DNA of 64,000 bases from Ypsolopha sequella (GCA_934047225.1 OW204001.1:15298201-15362200), one strand, 5' to 3'. Positions 23,885-36,085 are shown, counted from the stretch's first letter. Notes: generated from the letters alone by a model not told the origin. Numbers and translations are program-made.

Positions 23885-26485
23885 CCAGGTGGTGATGTGA
23901 CGGACTCACGTACTAGAGAGAGGACAGACCGACAACATCAAACCTCGAGAACTCCATCGCTACCTAGAAGATCCTGGTGGCTGAGGCGGTCTTTGCGGAG
24001 GCGAAGTAGGAGTCGTTCGGAATCACGAAGACGACGTCGTTCCAGATCTCTTTTAAGTATTTATGATCAAGAGCGTTCCATCGGCATCGGCGCCGCTACT
24101 GGACACCACGACGGAGTCACCGGCGGAGTCGTAACGTGTCGAGGCATGGAAGCTCACGTAGACGACGTCGAGAGCGTGAGAATCGATTAGTGATACATGA
24201 GTGACAAGAAGGAAAGGAAAGGCGTCGACGTCTGTCTAGTGGAGGTGAGTCTTCAGTTAGTGAAGGGAACCAGCCGACAATAAAAATTAAAAGTATTTTT
24301 TTTTGCTGAAGACTTAGTGAATATTATTTAGTCATTGCCCGGCTTAACAGCACAGAATCATTACCATTTTTCTATGAATTTAAATGCAGTGCCAGAGTTT
24401 GACCCCTCCGTGAAAGAGCAAACGATAAATATTTGGATAAATAAAGTTGAGAAGTGTTCGGCCTTCCAGCTTGTAACATTGAGAAAGGGATAGAGCGATT
24501 AACTGTGGCATTGGAGTTATTAAAAAACGCTGGACTTGCCCTTAAATTATCAAAGTGCAAGTTTTTTTTTGATAAGACTATTTAGGGGTGGAAGTGTCAA
24601 AGGATGGGGTAAGACCGAGTAAAGGCTGTTGAAAAATTCAACCCTCCAAAAAATCAAAGTGAGGTCCGATTTCTGGTTCTAGCGGGTTTTTTCTGCAGAT
24701 TCGTTAAGGACTTTGCTATAAAAGCGAGTCCCTCGATGAAGCTGCTGAAAAAAGATCCCAAATGGGAATGGGGATTCGAACAACAAAAGGCGTTCTTATT
24801 TCTGAAGAACGAATTAACCCAAAGAGTTATATTAGCCTTGTACAATCCTACGGCCAAGACACAAATTCATACATATGTCTGTAAAACTGGCATCGCTCGG
24901 ATTTAATTACAGGAAGATGAGTCAGGAAGGCAACGAGCAGTAGCATATTACAGCCGTCAAACAACCTCGGAAGAGCAAAAAGTATCACTCTTTCGAGCTA
25001 AAAACTCTAGCCGTAATTGCATCGCTCAACCATTTTCGCATGTATGTGCTAGGAATTGATTTTAAGATTGTGATGGACTGCAATGCTTTAAGAAAAACTT
25101 TGTCCAAGAGAGACATTGTTCCAAGAATTGGCAGGTGGCGGCTACAGATTCAAGAGTATAGCTGTGACATCAAGTATCGACCCGGTATACGCATGGGTCA
25201 CGTAGATGCATTAAGTAGAAATGCTATACCGATGACTTGTGAGCCTGAACCGATATTCCATGTTTTGGCGATTGAAACTGAAGATTGGTTAGCTACAATA
25301 CAAACAGTAGATGATGATATATCAAAAATTAAACGTGTTTTAGAAGACCCGGAAACACAGAATGTCGTAGAAATAAATCAAAATTACAAAGTCAAGAACG
25401 GAAAGGTTTATCGAGTTGTAGACGGTGAACTTAAATAGGTAGTACCTAGAGGTGTTAGATGGCAGCTGTTGCGTAAAAATCATGACGAGTTAGGACATTT
25501 TGGCATTGACATGACATTAGAGAAAATCAGAAATTTATATTGGTTCCCAAAAATGAAGAAATTGATAACTAAATATGTAAAGTCATGTCTGGAATGTGCA
25601 TACCATAAAGCTGCTGCAGGAAAAAGGGAAGATATGCTTCATCCCATACCTAAAATAGATAAACCATTCCATATGGTCCATATGGATCACTTGGGTCCAT
25701 TTGTAACGAGTAGGTCCCTTGCATTTACATTTTGGTATTGATAGACACACATACTAAATATATTACCTTGTTTGCTGTCAAAAATACAAAATCAAAAACC
25801 ACTATAAAATAATTGAATCACTATTTTAGTCTGTTTGGTGTTCCATGTCGTATTATCAGTGACAGAGGTACTTCTTTTGCCAGTAATGGCTTTAAGGATT
25901 TCATAAGAAAGTTGGGAATTCGTCATGTTCTGAATGCGGTGGCAACACCGAGAGTTAACGGGCAGGTATAACGGTATAATCGTACAATTCTGGCTGCCCT
26001 GGGTACAAAAACTACGATTGTGACGAAAGAGACTGGGACACACAACTTGACGATGTACAATTAGGTTTAAACAGCACAATAAAGAAATCAATAGGAAAAA
26101 CTCCTTCTGAAGTTTTATTTGGGCTTAGATTATGAACTAAAGGAGACGGTTTGCTTGGGTCGCTGCTCGATCAGGAAGGGACGACTTCTGATTTAAATGA
26201 AATGCGGAAGGAGGTCAATTCTAAATTAGAAGAAGAACAGCAAAATCAGAAAAAAAGGTATGATAGGAACAGAAAAATAGCAAAAAAATATAAAACAGGA
26301 GATTGAGTTAGGAAAGAAAGGGAGATTCCGAGTAATAGTGGGAAGTCAAAAAAGCTTGTGCCAAAAATACAGGATCCATATAGGGTCCTCAAAATGTTAG
26401 ACAATGACAGATACGTACGTGGTAGAGGATACACTTCTTACTCGAGAGCAGAATAGAAGGTATAAGGGAATTATATCGTTTGCTA
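23885..26485 (+). pseudogene. Decayed Ty3/gypsy element, unit 2 copy
   Basis: Copy of 12300-14900 with the same deletion and stops. Open stretches are at 25040-25438 and 25469-25741, and the stop replacing the integrase Glu is at 25969-25971. Confidence 0.75.
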
Positions 26486-27239
26486 GTATATTCGTGGCTA
26501 TCGTTTACACAAGATTATTTAAACGACACAGAAAAAGAAAGTTACAGTGACTTCTAGTGATAAGAAACAGAGATTAAAAAAATATGTATTGTTGTATGTT
26601 AAGACAAGCAATGACAAAGATAACGATGTTGGTTATTTGATAAATGAATCATGAGTCAGTATTGTTTGAATATGAAAAATGTTTAAGATAATATTGGATT
26701 TGATATTGGTCAGTTAGTTAATGGATTTATAATTACGAAATTATGAGTCAGTATTTTAGACGATGAAAAATGATAATGAGTATTGGATCTGATCCTCCAT
26801 TCACAAATGAGGCCTATAAGCCAAATAAGGAGTGTATGAGTAAGGAATAGATTTGTGACATGAGGCTCTTGCCAATTTTGGGAGTGCATTTCAGTAAATA
26901 TTAGATTGTGAATATCTGCACAACATGAGGCTGATAAGTGATAAACCAAATTTGATGTGTCAGGTGTATGAAAAACAAAATTTGACTGGTTATTTATAAA
27001 TTAAAGGTATTGTTACTATAAGTTATTAAGATAATTATATAATACATTAAGTACATAAAATTTTTCATATTAAAAGTTAATTGATGGAACAATTAAAATA
27101 CATAGGTGGCTGGTATTGCAAACAGTAATATAATAACAAAGTTAATCTACATACATAATTAGTTAATAAATGAAAAATTGCAAAAGAAAATGTTTAAATA
27201 CATTAATTATTTATTATTAAAATTGATAACTTTTGCAAC

Positions 27240-27560
27240 ATGTGTTGCAAAATAATACCATACATCCATCAGCCCGTATTCGTCCCCCGCTGGACATAGG
27301 CCTCCCCAATATTACGCCACTCTTGGCGGTCCTCAGTCATCCTCATTCAGCCGCCACCCGCAACGTCCTTCAGATCGTCAGTCCAGCGGGCATGAAGGCG
27401 GCCTATGCTGCGATTTGCTGTACGTGGTCTCCATTCCAATGCCTCGCGGCCCCAATGGTTATCACGTCAGCGACAAATATGGCCAGTCCACTGCCACTTC
27501 AAATTACTGATTCGGCAGGCTATGTCGGTCACCTTCGATCTCTGACAGATATCTTTAATT
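27240..27560 (-). pseudogene. LINE RT tail, unit 2 copy
   Basis: Copy of 15655-15975. Confidence 0.7.
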
Positions 27561-28299
27561 GATAATTAAATTAAAATGTAACTCAGTGAGAGGACTCACA
27601 AATTCAGGATGACAGACTGTAAGAAAAGTATATTAGAACGTACCCATGCTTTTGTCGATTTCAAAACGCAAGATAGATAGTAATCTATTTGGTGCGGGAA
27701 CGGAATTTATTTGTTCTGTTGTCGATGTGTTTGTTCTGTTTTTATCGAACCTATTTCGTCGTTTTTGTAGCCGGAGCCGTATGGTGACCGGAGTTTACAG
27801 TAGGTACGCGAGTCTGACTCGCACTTGGCTGGTTTTTTTATGTTATCGGGGAGAGATTCGTTGTCGGTCTCGGGCTATCTTGAATTCGAACCCACTGCTG
27901 TTGCTGCGCGTACTCACGTTCCATGTTGGTGATTCTGGCCGACAAGTCCTTGCAAGTTTGTGCATAGTGTAGAGTTCTTACTTTGGCTTCTTTAACACAC
28001 CGCTGTTTTCCTTCATTTTAGCTTGAAGATCGGCATTGGCCTGTTCTACGATATTCATCGACACGTTTCAAGGTTCTGAAATTTCAGTTTCATGGAGTGT
28101 AGTTTAGTCGTCAATACGTCATGTATCAAGGCCGTTAAATCAGTTCTTAAGATTGCGACAAAAGATACGTTACTGATCTTTTCGATAAGTGTGTCATTAT
28201 TTTAAACATTGGTCGCAAGTCACGCTTGGTTTCGTCGTAAAGATATGTTGGGTTCTGCAGATTTTATTTGTTTCAGAATATTGTTTCTTTGTTTGCTAA

Positions 28300-28760
28300 C
28301 AATGTTCGTTACTCAATAGTTTTCTTGTGATTCCTTGATAATGTCGTAAGGCCAAACCGGTTGCACTTAGTACTCGTATTTGTTTTTATCCAGATATTAT
28401 ATTTATTTGGTTTCATCCATGGTTGGCTGGAATGTGTTAAGAGTTTTTATAAACAGGGGAATTTCTTCCAAATTTGAGGTGGGTTGTAGTGTGTTGTCTT
28501 GTTTTGTGCAAGTACATGTGTTCGCGTGTGGACAGAACATAGAGAAAAACAACTATGGGAAAGAAGCACGTGGTTGCTTTGATGGAGTGTGATTGCTGTG
28601 CCATGGGCGTCATTTTTCTTTTTCGGACAATGGCGTTGCTTTGCGCTTGGTTCTGCCTCGTATAGAATAGAATATTATAATAATTTATTGAAATAATAAT
28701 TTATGAAAATGACAACCCGCGATAAAAGTTTTGAATTTAGAACGAACACCAAAAAGTATC
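28300..28760. other. Single-copy sequence right of the duplication; no gene seen
   Basis: Begins directly after the third GCTAA. I see no supported coding sequence. GTATAGAATAGAATATT at about 28660 may be the reversed tail of a LINE. Confidence 0.35.
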
Positions 28761-29830
28761 TTTTTAATACAGTTGCTCAAAAAGTGGCGTATTGCAGGGA
28801 CGTATAGCGTTCGGGATGTGGGCTATTACATAATCAAGCTTTTTCTTTACCTTTTCCAAACTCGTGCGTTCTCTTTCCCAACTGTCAAAATAATGTCTAT
28901 TAAAAAGAAAAAAACCAACCACGAAGTTTTTACTAAAAAAAATTCATAGAAGTTTTTATGATTCATGCAAATATTTCTAAAAAGAAGCTACTAATTTGTT
29001 TCCATATCAGATTTAATGATTTGATTCAATAAGTTAGGTTAGGTTTCATTTAATTTCATCTCATTAAATTTCATTTTCATTTCATATCAATAAAAAAATT
29101 CTACTAAAGACTTGGCTGTATGCGCATAGTTCCCTTTGCCTACCCAGAATGGGTGAAGAAAACAAAAAAAAATCTCTGCTTATGTTCTTTTACGGTTAGC
29201 GCCATTTTCCAAAAATTTTCTTTGCTAGTTTAGTTGTTTGTTGTTGCACAAAATTTGTAATTTCGACGATATTTTATTTGAATTAACACCACCGGAACTC
29301 AGTATAATTGCACAAAATTTTTCGGAGAACATTTTACCGGAAAAGTCAAAAAGTCGCTACATATGTACGCTACGACGAATTTATTGCGTGGAGAGGAGGT
29401 TGGAAGTCAGACAAAGTTGCAGATGGCTATATTGCTGATTCATTAAACAACAAACTAGAAACTGGGAAAAAAATCACACAATCCATTAAGTAATTTAAAG
29501 TCCAGTCCGTCTCCTTCACATGACAATACTGAAGAGAACGTCCATCTACCTTCGTTGATAATGATAATTCATCAGATCCAATTCCATCAACTAGCAAACG
29601 CCATTGTATAACACATTTGACAAATATACATGAACAATCATACGAAATTAATAATAGTTTGTCTCAAACAGTAAATATGCAACCTAAAACTTCCCCAGTT
29701 AGTTTAAAAAACTGTACCAATTTCAATGTATTTGTGAATTATAACTTTTAAAAAATAAATGATTAGTTGAGTTTATTGTGTTTTTATTATTTTATTAAAT
29801 TGCTTAATTTTTTCGCAACTGTATTAAAAA
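28761..29830 (+). mobile_element. Internally deleted Crypton-like (tyrosine recombinase) element with 16-bp inverted ends
   Basis: TTTTTAATACAGTTGC at 28761-28776 is the exact reverse complement of 29815-29830. Inside, 29241-29493 reads an N-terminal motif (NILPEKSKSRY, then YDEFIAWR after one frameshift near 29360). This is fused to a tyrosine-recombinase C-terminal motif (GGWKSDKVADGYIADSLNNK), so the catalytic core with most of its Arg/His residues has been deleted. Near 29710 the frame LKNCTNFNVFVNYNF resembles the Asn-rich end of such insect proteins. It is inactive. The family call rests on motif recognition only. Confidence 0.5.
29241..29493 (+). pseudogene. Tyrosine-recombinase remnant (N- and C-terminal pieces fused)
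   Basis: Two overlapping frames encode the KSKSRY...YDEF region and the GGWKS...VADGYI region. Between them about 200 codons of a normal recombinase are absent. Confidence 0.5.
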
Positions 29831-29846
29831 TAGTTGTTCAGTACAC

Positions 29847-29956
29847 GTGCGGAACTGTCATTGCAACTTGTTCCGACTGTCAACCCTCACCTTCGGCTGC
29901 GCCTCGGCTCGGGTAGACATTTGTCGGAACTCTTTGCAATGACAGGCTTTCCGCAC
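29847..29956. repeat. Imperfect hairpin repeat, 110 bp
   Basis: GTGCGGAACTGTCATTGCA opposes TGCAATGACAGGCTTTCCGCAC; TTCCGAC opposes GTCGGAA. The loop is CTTCGGCTGCGCCTCGGCTC. Confidence 0.6.
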
Positions 29957-30477
29957 TTTTAATGAAATATACTATTATTACTAATTTGAAGTGGTAACAT
30001 AATTAATCTACACGTGTATCTACTTGAAAATCATTATTATCATATCATACGTAATCATAAAATGAGTATTAGGCTACTTAAAATAAGGAAACTAAAACCA
30101 TTCCACTAATCTCATACCTAATGTATGGGAATGTTTAATGTCAACATTTTAGATACTTCTCGTTTGATTTTCAAAAAGTTATTGATGTAATTTTACTGAT
30201 TAGGTAGCGTACTTTCGATATCAGTTTAAATTTTTTTGATATCTTTAATAGTTACGGAATAATTTAAAGATTACACCCTGTATAAAGAAGTTTAACTACT
30301 CCCATGCTGCAATATGGTATTACAACATAAAAAGCGGTTTTATAAGTACCTTAATTGATTGACCGATGTTATAATATTTCATTATTACACCGCAATTCTG
30401 CGCTATAATTGGCCAAATTTCGTCACGCTAGTCATTAGTACGTAACACTCGTCATTATATACAATACTATAGACTAA

Positions 30478-31475
30478 GGCCGAGATAAATAGTCGATTCT
30501 AAGAACGAGTCTTAGCGAAAGCACTTGCTTAAGAATCGATTTGTCTATCATAGACAGTGCTTGGCACTCTTCTAAGTCGCGAAAATCGGACTAATTCTTA
30601 GCCGAGACAGAGTACGCTATATTCGATGCTTACGCACGTTCTTAGAACAAAATAGTAATCTGTGACAGCTGTTGTAGTTCTTGACTTTTGTAGATGTGTT
30701 CTGTTGTTGTCACGAAAACTTTGTAAAACATAATAATAACTGTAAACAATGAATAATGACTTCGAAAGTTTACTGGGATTCTTAGAGAAGTTGATGATCA
30801 TCCTCAGGAACCTCATGTTGATTTACCCAAAATGTTACCTGAGAGATGTAATTAATCCTTTCGATTTTTTTTCTGATGACGAATTTAAATTGAGGTACAG
30901 GTTTTCGAAAGCTACTGTACTAAATGTTATATTGCCGGAGATTGTGGAGTTAAACACATTTAACCAAAGAGGTTTGCCAATTGCACTGGACCAACAACTA
31001 CTTATCGCCCTAAGATTTTATGCAACGGGAAGTTTTTAGGTAAGCAATCACTAGTAGTTATTAGACTAAATACATATCCATACACCATACACATCGAAAT
31101 AATTATAATCGATGACCATACATAATACCGCTACTAATAAACGTGGAATATAAGTTAAGAAGTATTTTAAACTAGTATTTTTAAACTGTTTCTTTACTTA
31201 CTGTATAGTACAAAAATACAAAAAAAAATACAGATTTAAGGACAGACAGACAATTTTTGACTTAAATTGACCGAACGAAACGAAGTTCACAGATACAATT
31301 GAAAAAAGTTTATTCACACGTTCTTAGCATTGGCCTAAGAACCTGCTTAGCCAAGCAAGCGTGTAAGTTATGTCTATTTTAGAAACACATTGATACTTAG
31401 CTAAGTTAGCCTGAAGTAATACTTCGGGAAGCACGAGTACCGACTTAGGCTAAGCAACGACTATTTATCTCAGCC
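30478..31475 (+). mobile_element. PIF/Harbinger DNA transposon, internally deleted (998 bp)
   Basis: TIRs are GGCCGAGATAAATAGTCG (30478-30495) and CGACTATTTATCTCAGCC (31458-31475), one mismatch. They are flanked by a 3-bp TAA target-site duplication (30475-30477 and 31476-31478), the hallmark of Harbinger. Only the 5' part of the transposase remains. Confidence 0.85.
30749..31039 (+). pseudogene. Harbinger transposase (HARBI1-like), N-terminal fragment
   Basis: 96 codons from ATG. NPFDFFSDDEFKLRYRFSK and GLPIALDQQLLIALRFYATG are signature N-terminal motifs of the HARBI1/PIF transposase family. The reading stops at TAG just before a GTAAGC donor-like site, and the DDE domain is absent. In a full-length element the next piece would carry the catalytic Asp residues, so this copy could not transpose by itself. 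Confidence 0.75.
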
Positions 31476-31770
31476 TAAGTGAGTAATACTTAGTCTATGA
31501 AAATACATATACTATAATGACGAGTGTCTATTTCTTTTTCGTGAAATTGTTTTTGATGATCGTAGATAAAGTATTGTGTGCAACTGGACATAATTAGACA
31601 TTGGGACACTCGTGCAAGTCTATTACGAAACTCAATTCGTTAGTTTCATAAACAAGCACTCGTGTCTCAATGTCTCACATTATGTCACAATTGCACAAAA
31701 TACGATTTTTCCTGTACTCTCTGGACGGGCAGGGTACATTTACACTGTACAAGATTAACCTAAGTGAGAT

Positions 31771-31798
31771 ATTATATTATTATTATAATAATAATAAG
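31771..31798. repeat. (TTA/TAA)n microsatellite at the 3' end of the LINE
   Basis: ATTATATTATTATTATAATA followed by ATAATAAG. It abuts the 3' side of the R4/Dong-like element; Dong is known to insert in TAA repeats. Confidence 0.6.
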
Positions 31799-31865
31799 GA
31801 TTTGTGCAGCTTTTACTCGATTTAGTAATCGGTTTTCTCTTTGCGAACTTCCCGCCCCAAGACCC

Positions 31866-34022
31866 TTAGGGAAAAGGAAGCCCAGCGTCGCCGTTGGTAA
31901 AAACAGAGTTTCCTAAAAATTTTGAAACTATTGTGGTTGTGTGAATGGCAGCTTGTTTTTGTATAATGTGTAGGTTTAGTTTAGCATTCAGCATGTCACT
32001 GTATCTATGTAGACTTTTTGCCACTATGCCTGTTGCCCCTATCACTATTGGTATGACTGTGGTCGAAGTTTTCCATAATCTTGATATTTCAGTTTTAAGT
32101 AGATGATATTTACTTAATTTTTCTATTTCTTTAGTTTCAATATTGTAATCTGAAGGTACCGTTATATCTATTAAATATGTTTTGTTTTGAATTTTGTCTA
32201 TTAATACAATATCCGGTCTGTTGTGGACTACTGTAACGTCGGTTTGGATGGGTATTTCCCACATAATTTTTGCCGTCTCATTTTCAATAACTTGAGGTTG
32301 TGTCAGGTGGTGTTGCCACCATAATTGTGGAATTTTAAATTTGTATTTCTTACTTAGTGCCCAGTGTATGTATTGAACAATATTGTTGTGTCTTTTTGTG
32401 TAATAAGTGCCGGCTAGTTTTTCACATCCCGAAATAACGTGATTTATGGTCTCGTCTTTCGACAAACAAAGTCGGCATTTACCATCTACCGGTTTTTTCT
32501 GTATATCCCTTTCATGTTGTTTGGTAATTACAGCTTGGTCTTGGATTGCAAAAATAGATGACTCAAAAAAAGGTGAGATTTGTTGGGTTTTAAGCCACTT
32601 AAAAGAAAACGCTCTGTCAATACTAGATTTTTCTAGAACCTTTAAAGCTATCTGACCATGTAGTGGTTTAGCTTTCCAAGACTCTATGTGTTTCTTAATA
32701 ACTGCATTTTTTAATTCTTTATCTGTGTATGTATTTGTTGCTATGAGCCCTATTTTTGACAAGTTTTCATCTGCTTCTTTATATATTGAATATTTTGCTC
32801 TATTTTTATCATGTTGTATTATAATTTTCATGAGGTGGTCATTTTCTTTGTTAAATTGTAAGTATTGTTTAAATTTAATCATTTGCGTTTTGTATAATCT
32901 TTCTATATTAATTAATCCTCTTCCTCCTTCTTCTACTGGGATATACAATCTGTCTACGTCTGCTTTCTGCTGGTGTATTTTGTTCATAGCAAATATTTTT
33001 CTAGTTTTCGTATCAATTTTTTTCAGATCTGTTTCTTTATAGTTAATTATTCCAAATGAGTAAAGAACAACCGGGATAGCATATGCATTAATAGCACAAA
33101 TAAGGTTTCTCGCCGTGAGATGTGTTTTAACCAATAATTTTAATCTGCGAAAGTATTCTTTTTCAGCTCGTTGTCTAATTTCGTTGTGTTCAATTTTTCC
33201 AGATTCATGAATTCCCAAGTACTTATATTTTTGGTTTGTTGTTAGGTGTTTAAAAGTTTCTCCACTAAGAAGTACGTGTCCTTCTCCATCATGATCTTGC
33301 ATCTGTCCTGATATAAGATGTAGTGTGTTGCATTTTTTCAGGCCAAAGTTCATCCCTATGTCATCAGTGAATATTTCTGTACTGTCGAGTAGTACCCTTA
33401 AGTTATTTTTGTTATTTGCGTAGATTTTAAGATCATCCATATAAAGTAAGTGGTTAACATATAAACTGTCCTTTAGTTTGTAGCCCTTATTTTCATATTT
33501 AGCAAGAAGTTGAGATAATGGGTTAATTGCGAGGCAAAACAGAAGTGGCGAGAGTGAATCTCCTTGTAAGATACCACGTCGAACGTAGATCGGCTCAGTA
33601 GTAACAGATTCCTTCGTGCTACGTGCTGTCATAATTACTCGCCATGTAGGCATGGTTTTTTCTAAAAACTGTTTGACAGTTCGTGAGCATTTGTAGATAT
33701 CTAACACTTTCAGTAGCCATTCATGCGATACGCTGTCAAAAGCTTTCTGGTAATCTATCCAAGCCATGCTGAGATTCTTTTGAGAGTTATGAGCATCTTC
33801 CAGTATAGCTTTATTTACCATAAGGTGATCTTTACAGCCTCTAGCATTTCGTCGACATCCTCTTTGTTCTGGTGCCATAATATTGTTATCAGTACAATGC
33901 TTGTAGATTTCATTGTTAACAATTTGTACATGCTTGGTAAGCATGCGATCGGACGCCAGTTTTTTGGGTCTTCGGTGTTTTCGTCTTTTGGAATGAGCAT
34001 AACTCGTCCAGTTGTAAACCAT
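31866..34022 (-). pseudogene. R4/Dong-like LINE protein, C-terminal part: reverse transcriptase and restriction-like endonuclease
   Basis: 718 codons open in this frame. RT motif A is MAWIDYQKAFDSV (Asp 90), motif B is RRGILQGDSLSPLLF (about 149-162) and motif C is YMDD (194-197). A zinc knuckle C-x2-C-x7-H-x4-C (CRLCLSKDETINHVISGC, 516-533) precedes the endonuclease motif RPD (602-604) ... LID (617-619). Thumb and linker occupy the middle. Target-primed reverse transcription would be its role. The first about 35 residues are out-of-frame translation; the true reading enters from the upstream segment near 33918. Stop at 31866, followed by a short 3' UTR. Confidence 0.8.
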
Positions 34023-36085
34023 TCTTCCATAGGTTCGGAGCCATCAAGGATTCTGCTGTATAATTTAGCTAGAAATTTGTGTGTGCTGATAAAATATTTA
34101 AGATAATAATTTTGTATTTTATCATTTCCTGGTGATTTCCAATTTTTTAGTTTTCTAATAGCAAATTTAATTTGATCCACGTTTATGTCTTCAAAGTTTT
34201 GTTCTTGTATATGGTCGTTCAATTGCTCGATTTGTTTAATCCACTTTGCTTGCTTATTATATGATTCCGGCTGAGATAGTATATTTTTCCAGAATTCTTC
34301 AATTACATTTTTGTTAGGAATGATAGTTGGAGTCTTTAATGTTCCAGAGAGATCCGAGTAGAATCTGTGTTGGTTATTTTGAAACTCCCGATTTTGTGAT
34401 TTCACTTTGCTTATTCTGTCATATCTTTGTATTCTACCAGCTAGGGCTTTAACTTTTTGTTTCAGTTCTTCCACCGTGTTAACGTGGTCCTGTTTGTTTA
34501 AAATTTTGTATTTATTGTAAATTCTTTCCTTGATATGTATCATCTTCCTTGATGTAATCCCTCTTCCTATCTCTGTTAGGTGGCCTAACTCTTTTCTAAA
34601 GTTTTCAATCTTTCGTTTTATTCTGTTTTTCCATGGTGGGTCGGTTTTTGATTTTATTGTGTTATTTGGTGTGTAAGGTTTTTGCTCGTTATGTATTACA
34701 AGTGTTTTGGCTGCAGCGTAAATAACATTATTTATATCTCGGAGCGATGACGTTGTTGTTAATACATTTGGTAAGAAATTATTAATTTTCTGTAGGTTTT
34801 CAAAGAATTGTTTATTAAATCTTACTTTAGGTAGGAATTTTCTTTTATATATGTCTGTTTCTTTGGTTTCAGTCAAAATTTCCAAATAATCCAGTATGAG
34901 TGGGTCCTGATCTTCGTTAACCGTATTGTTAATGTAGTCCGGTATGGTATTTGGTTGTGTTATATTTATATTGCCACCTTGAGGTCTTTCCATTGGTCGT
35001 GTTTCTTCTTCTTGTTCATGAGGGTGGATAATTCTTTTGTCTTGATTTGCATTGCCTGTATTGTTGTCTAGTATTGTTTGTATGGATGGGAAGTCTGGTT
35101 GTATGGTTGTGATATTTATTAGGTTTGATGTTTCAGTTATGTCTAAGTTTGATATTAGAGATTGCTCCGCTTTGTATTGTATTTGGTTCAATAGTTCTAA
35201 TGATATTATTTTACGATTAACTATGCTTTGTGCTTGATTTGATAGTGTATTACCATTAAATTTAGAAATTTTAGGGTTGTGCGGGTTTCTTTCTTTAAAT
35301 ATTGTATATAACCTTTCAATATATCCAACTCCTTGGGCTTTTGCTTTAAAATAGCAGAACATAAGTTCGTGTGTCTCTTCTTGTGTCCAGTTTCTTCTTC
35401 TATCATCATTGGTAGTATATTTTGTAGTGTCATCTGCCAGAACAGCTGAGATATTTTGGGTGTCAGGTATTTCAGCTCTAGTATTGTGGTTTTTTTCAGA
35501 ATTTATGCAAAGGTTATCCAGTGTTGTTTCTGTTGATTGTGTAGCTGGGTGAGTCCTTCTATTTGTTAAATTCTGATTATCCGTTATAACTGGTGTTGGT
35601 TGTTCATGTTCAGCTTGGCGTTGTATTTCTTTGAGTGTATCAGGGGCTATTACTTTTCTCTTTATTATACTCCTCGCTTGATTTGATAGTGTGTTACCAG
35701 AGAAAATGTGAATTTTGGGGTTTCCTGGGTTTCTTTCTTTAAAAAAGTTGAGAAATCTTTCGATGTAGCCTTTTCCCTGCGATTTTGCTTTAAAAAAGCA
35801 AAACATAAGTTCATGTAACTCTTCTTGTGACCACTTTCTTCTTCTATCGTTTTGTGTTTCTGTGGTCTCACTTGACGTACCGGTGGAGCGTGTGGGACTA
35901 TCCCTTCTCCGCAAAGTATCGTCAGTAATAAGATGTTGTTCTTGTTGTTCGGCTGTAGTTTTTTCAGGTTGCCCGACTCCCGCCCGCCTGTTCAACAGGG
36001 AGTCACTGACAGTTCGCATGCTGAAACGTCCAGTGTCAGCTCCAGACGTGCCCCGGCGATCACCCCCGGGAAGCGGACTCTTCAA
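33815..36085 (-). pseudogene. R4/Dong-like LINE protein, N-terminal part with tandemly duplicated domain
   Basis: About 756 codons from 36085, which has TTG rather than ATG in frame; the first in-frame ATG is 22 codons later, within SMRTVSDSLL. Two homologous about 85-aa blocks occur in tandem. One starts DRRRKWSQEELHELMFCFF, the other DRRRNWTQEETHELMFCYF. Each continues GYIER...FKERNP...NTLSNQA. They look helical and Myb/SANT-like, so DNA binding is my inference. A charged linker and the start of the RT (NWRPIACLPSMYKLLT) follow. The frame is lost near 33918, and the last about 35 residues are out-of-frame. Confidence 0.75.

Larger units (their letters stand above)
16710..28294 (+). repeat. 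Tandem segmental duplication, unit 2 (11,585 bp)
   Basis: Essentially identical to 5126-16709, the one difference noticed being an extra A in the poly-A at about 20025-20038. The copy contains everything in unit 1, including stop codons and frameshifts of the dead elements, so those lesions predate the duplication. Confidence 0.95.
30308..31712. repeat. Dispersed repeat interrupted by a Harbinger insertion
   Basis: The parts flanking the Harbinger (about 30308-30474 and 31479-31712) match 50508-50935. Shared are CGGTTTTATAAGTA, GACATTGGGACACTCGTGCA and CTCACA..ATGTCACA.TTGCACAAAATAC. The 3' half is itself an inverted repeat (GACACTCGTGC / GCACTCGTGTC). Confidence 0.6.

Noticed and set aside
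28380..28949. Short open frames of 70-72 codons right of the duplication
   Set aside because: No start or splice context, no domain; the second overlaps the left end of the Crypton-like element.
32446..33042. Plus-strand open frames of 69 and 118 codons
   Set aside because: They are antisense shadows of the R4/Dong-like LINE protein on the minus strand.
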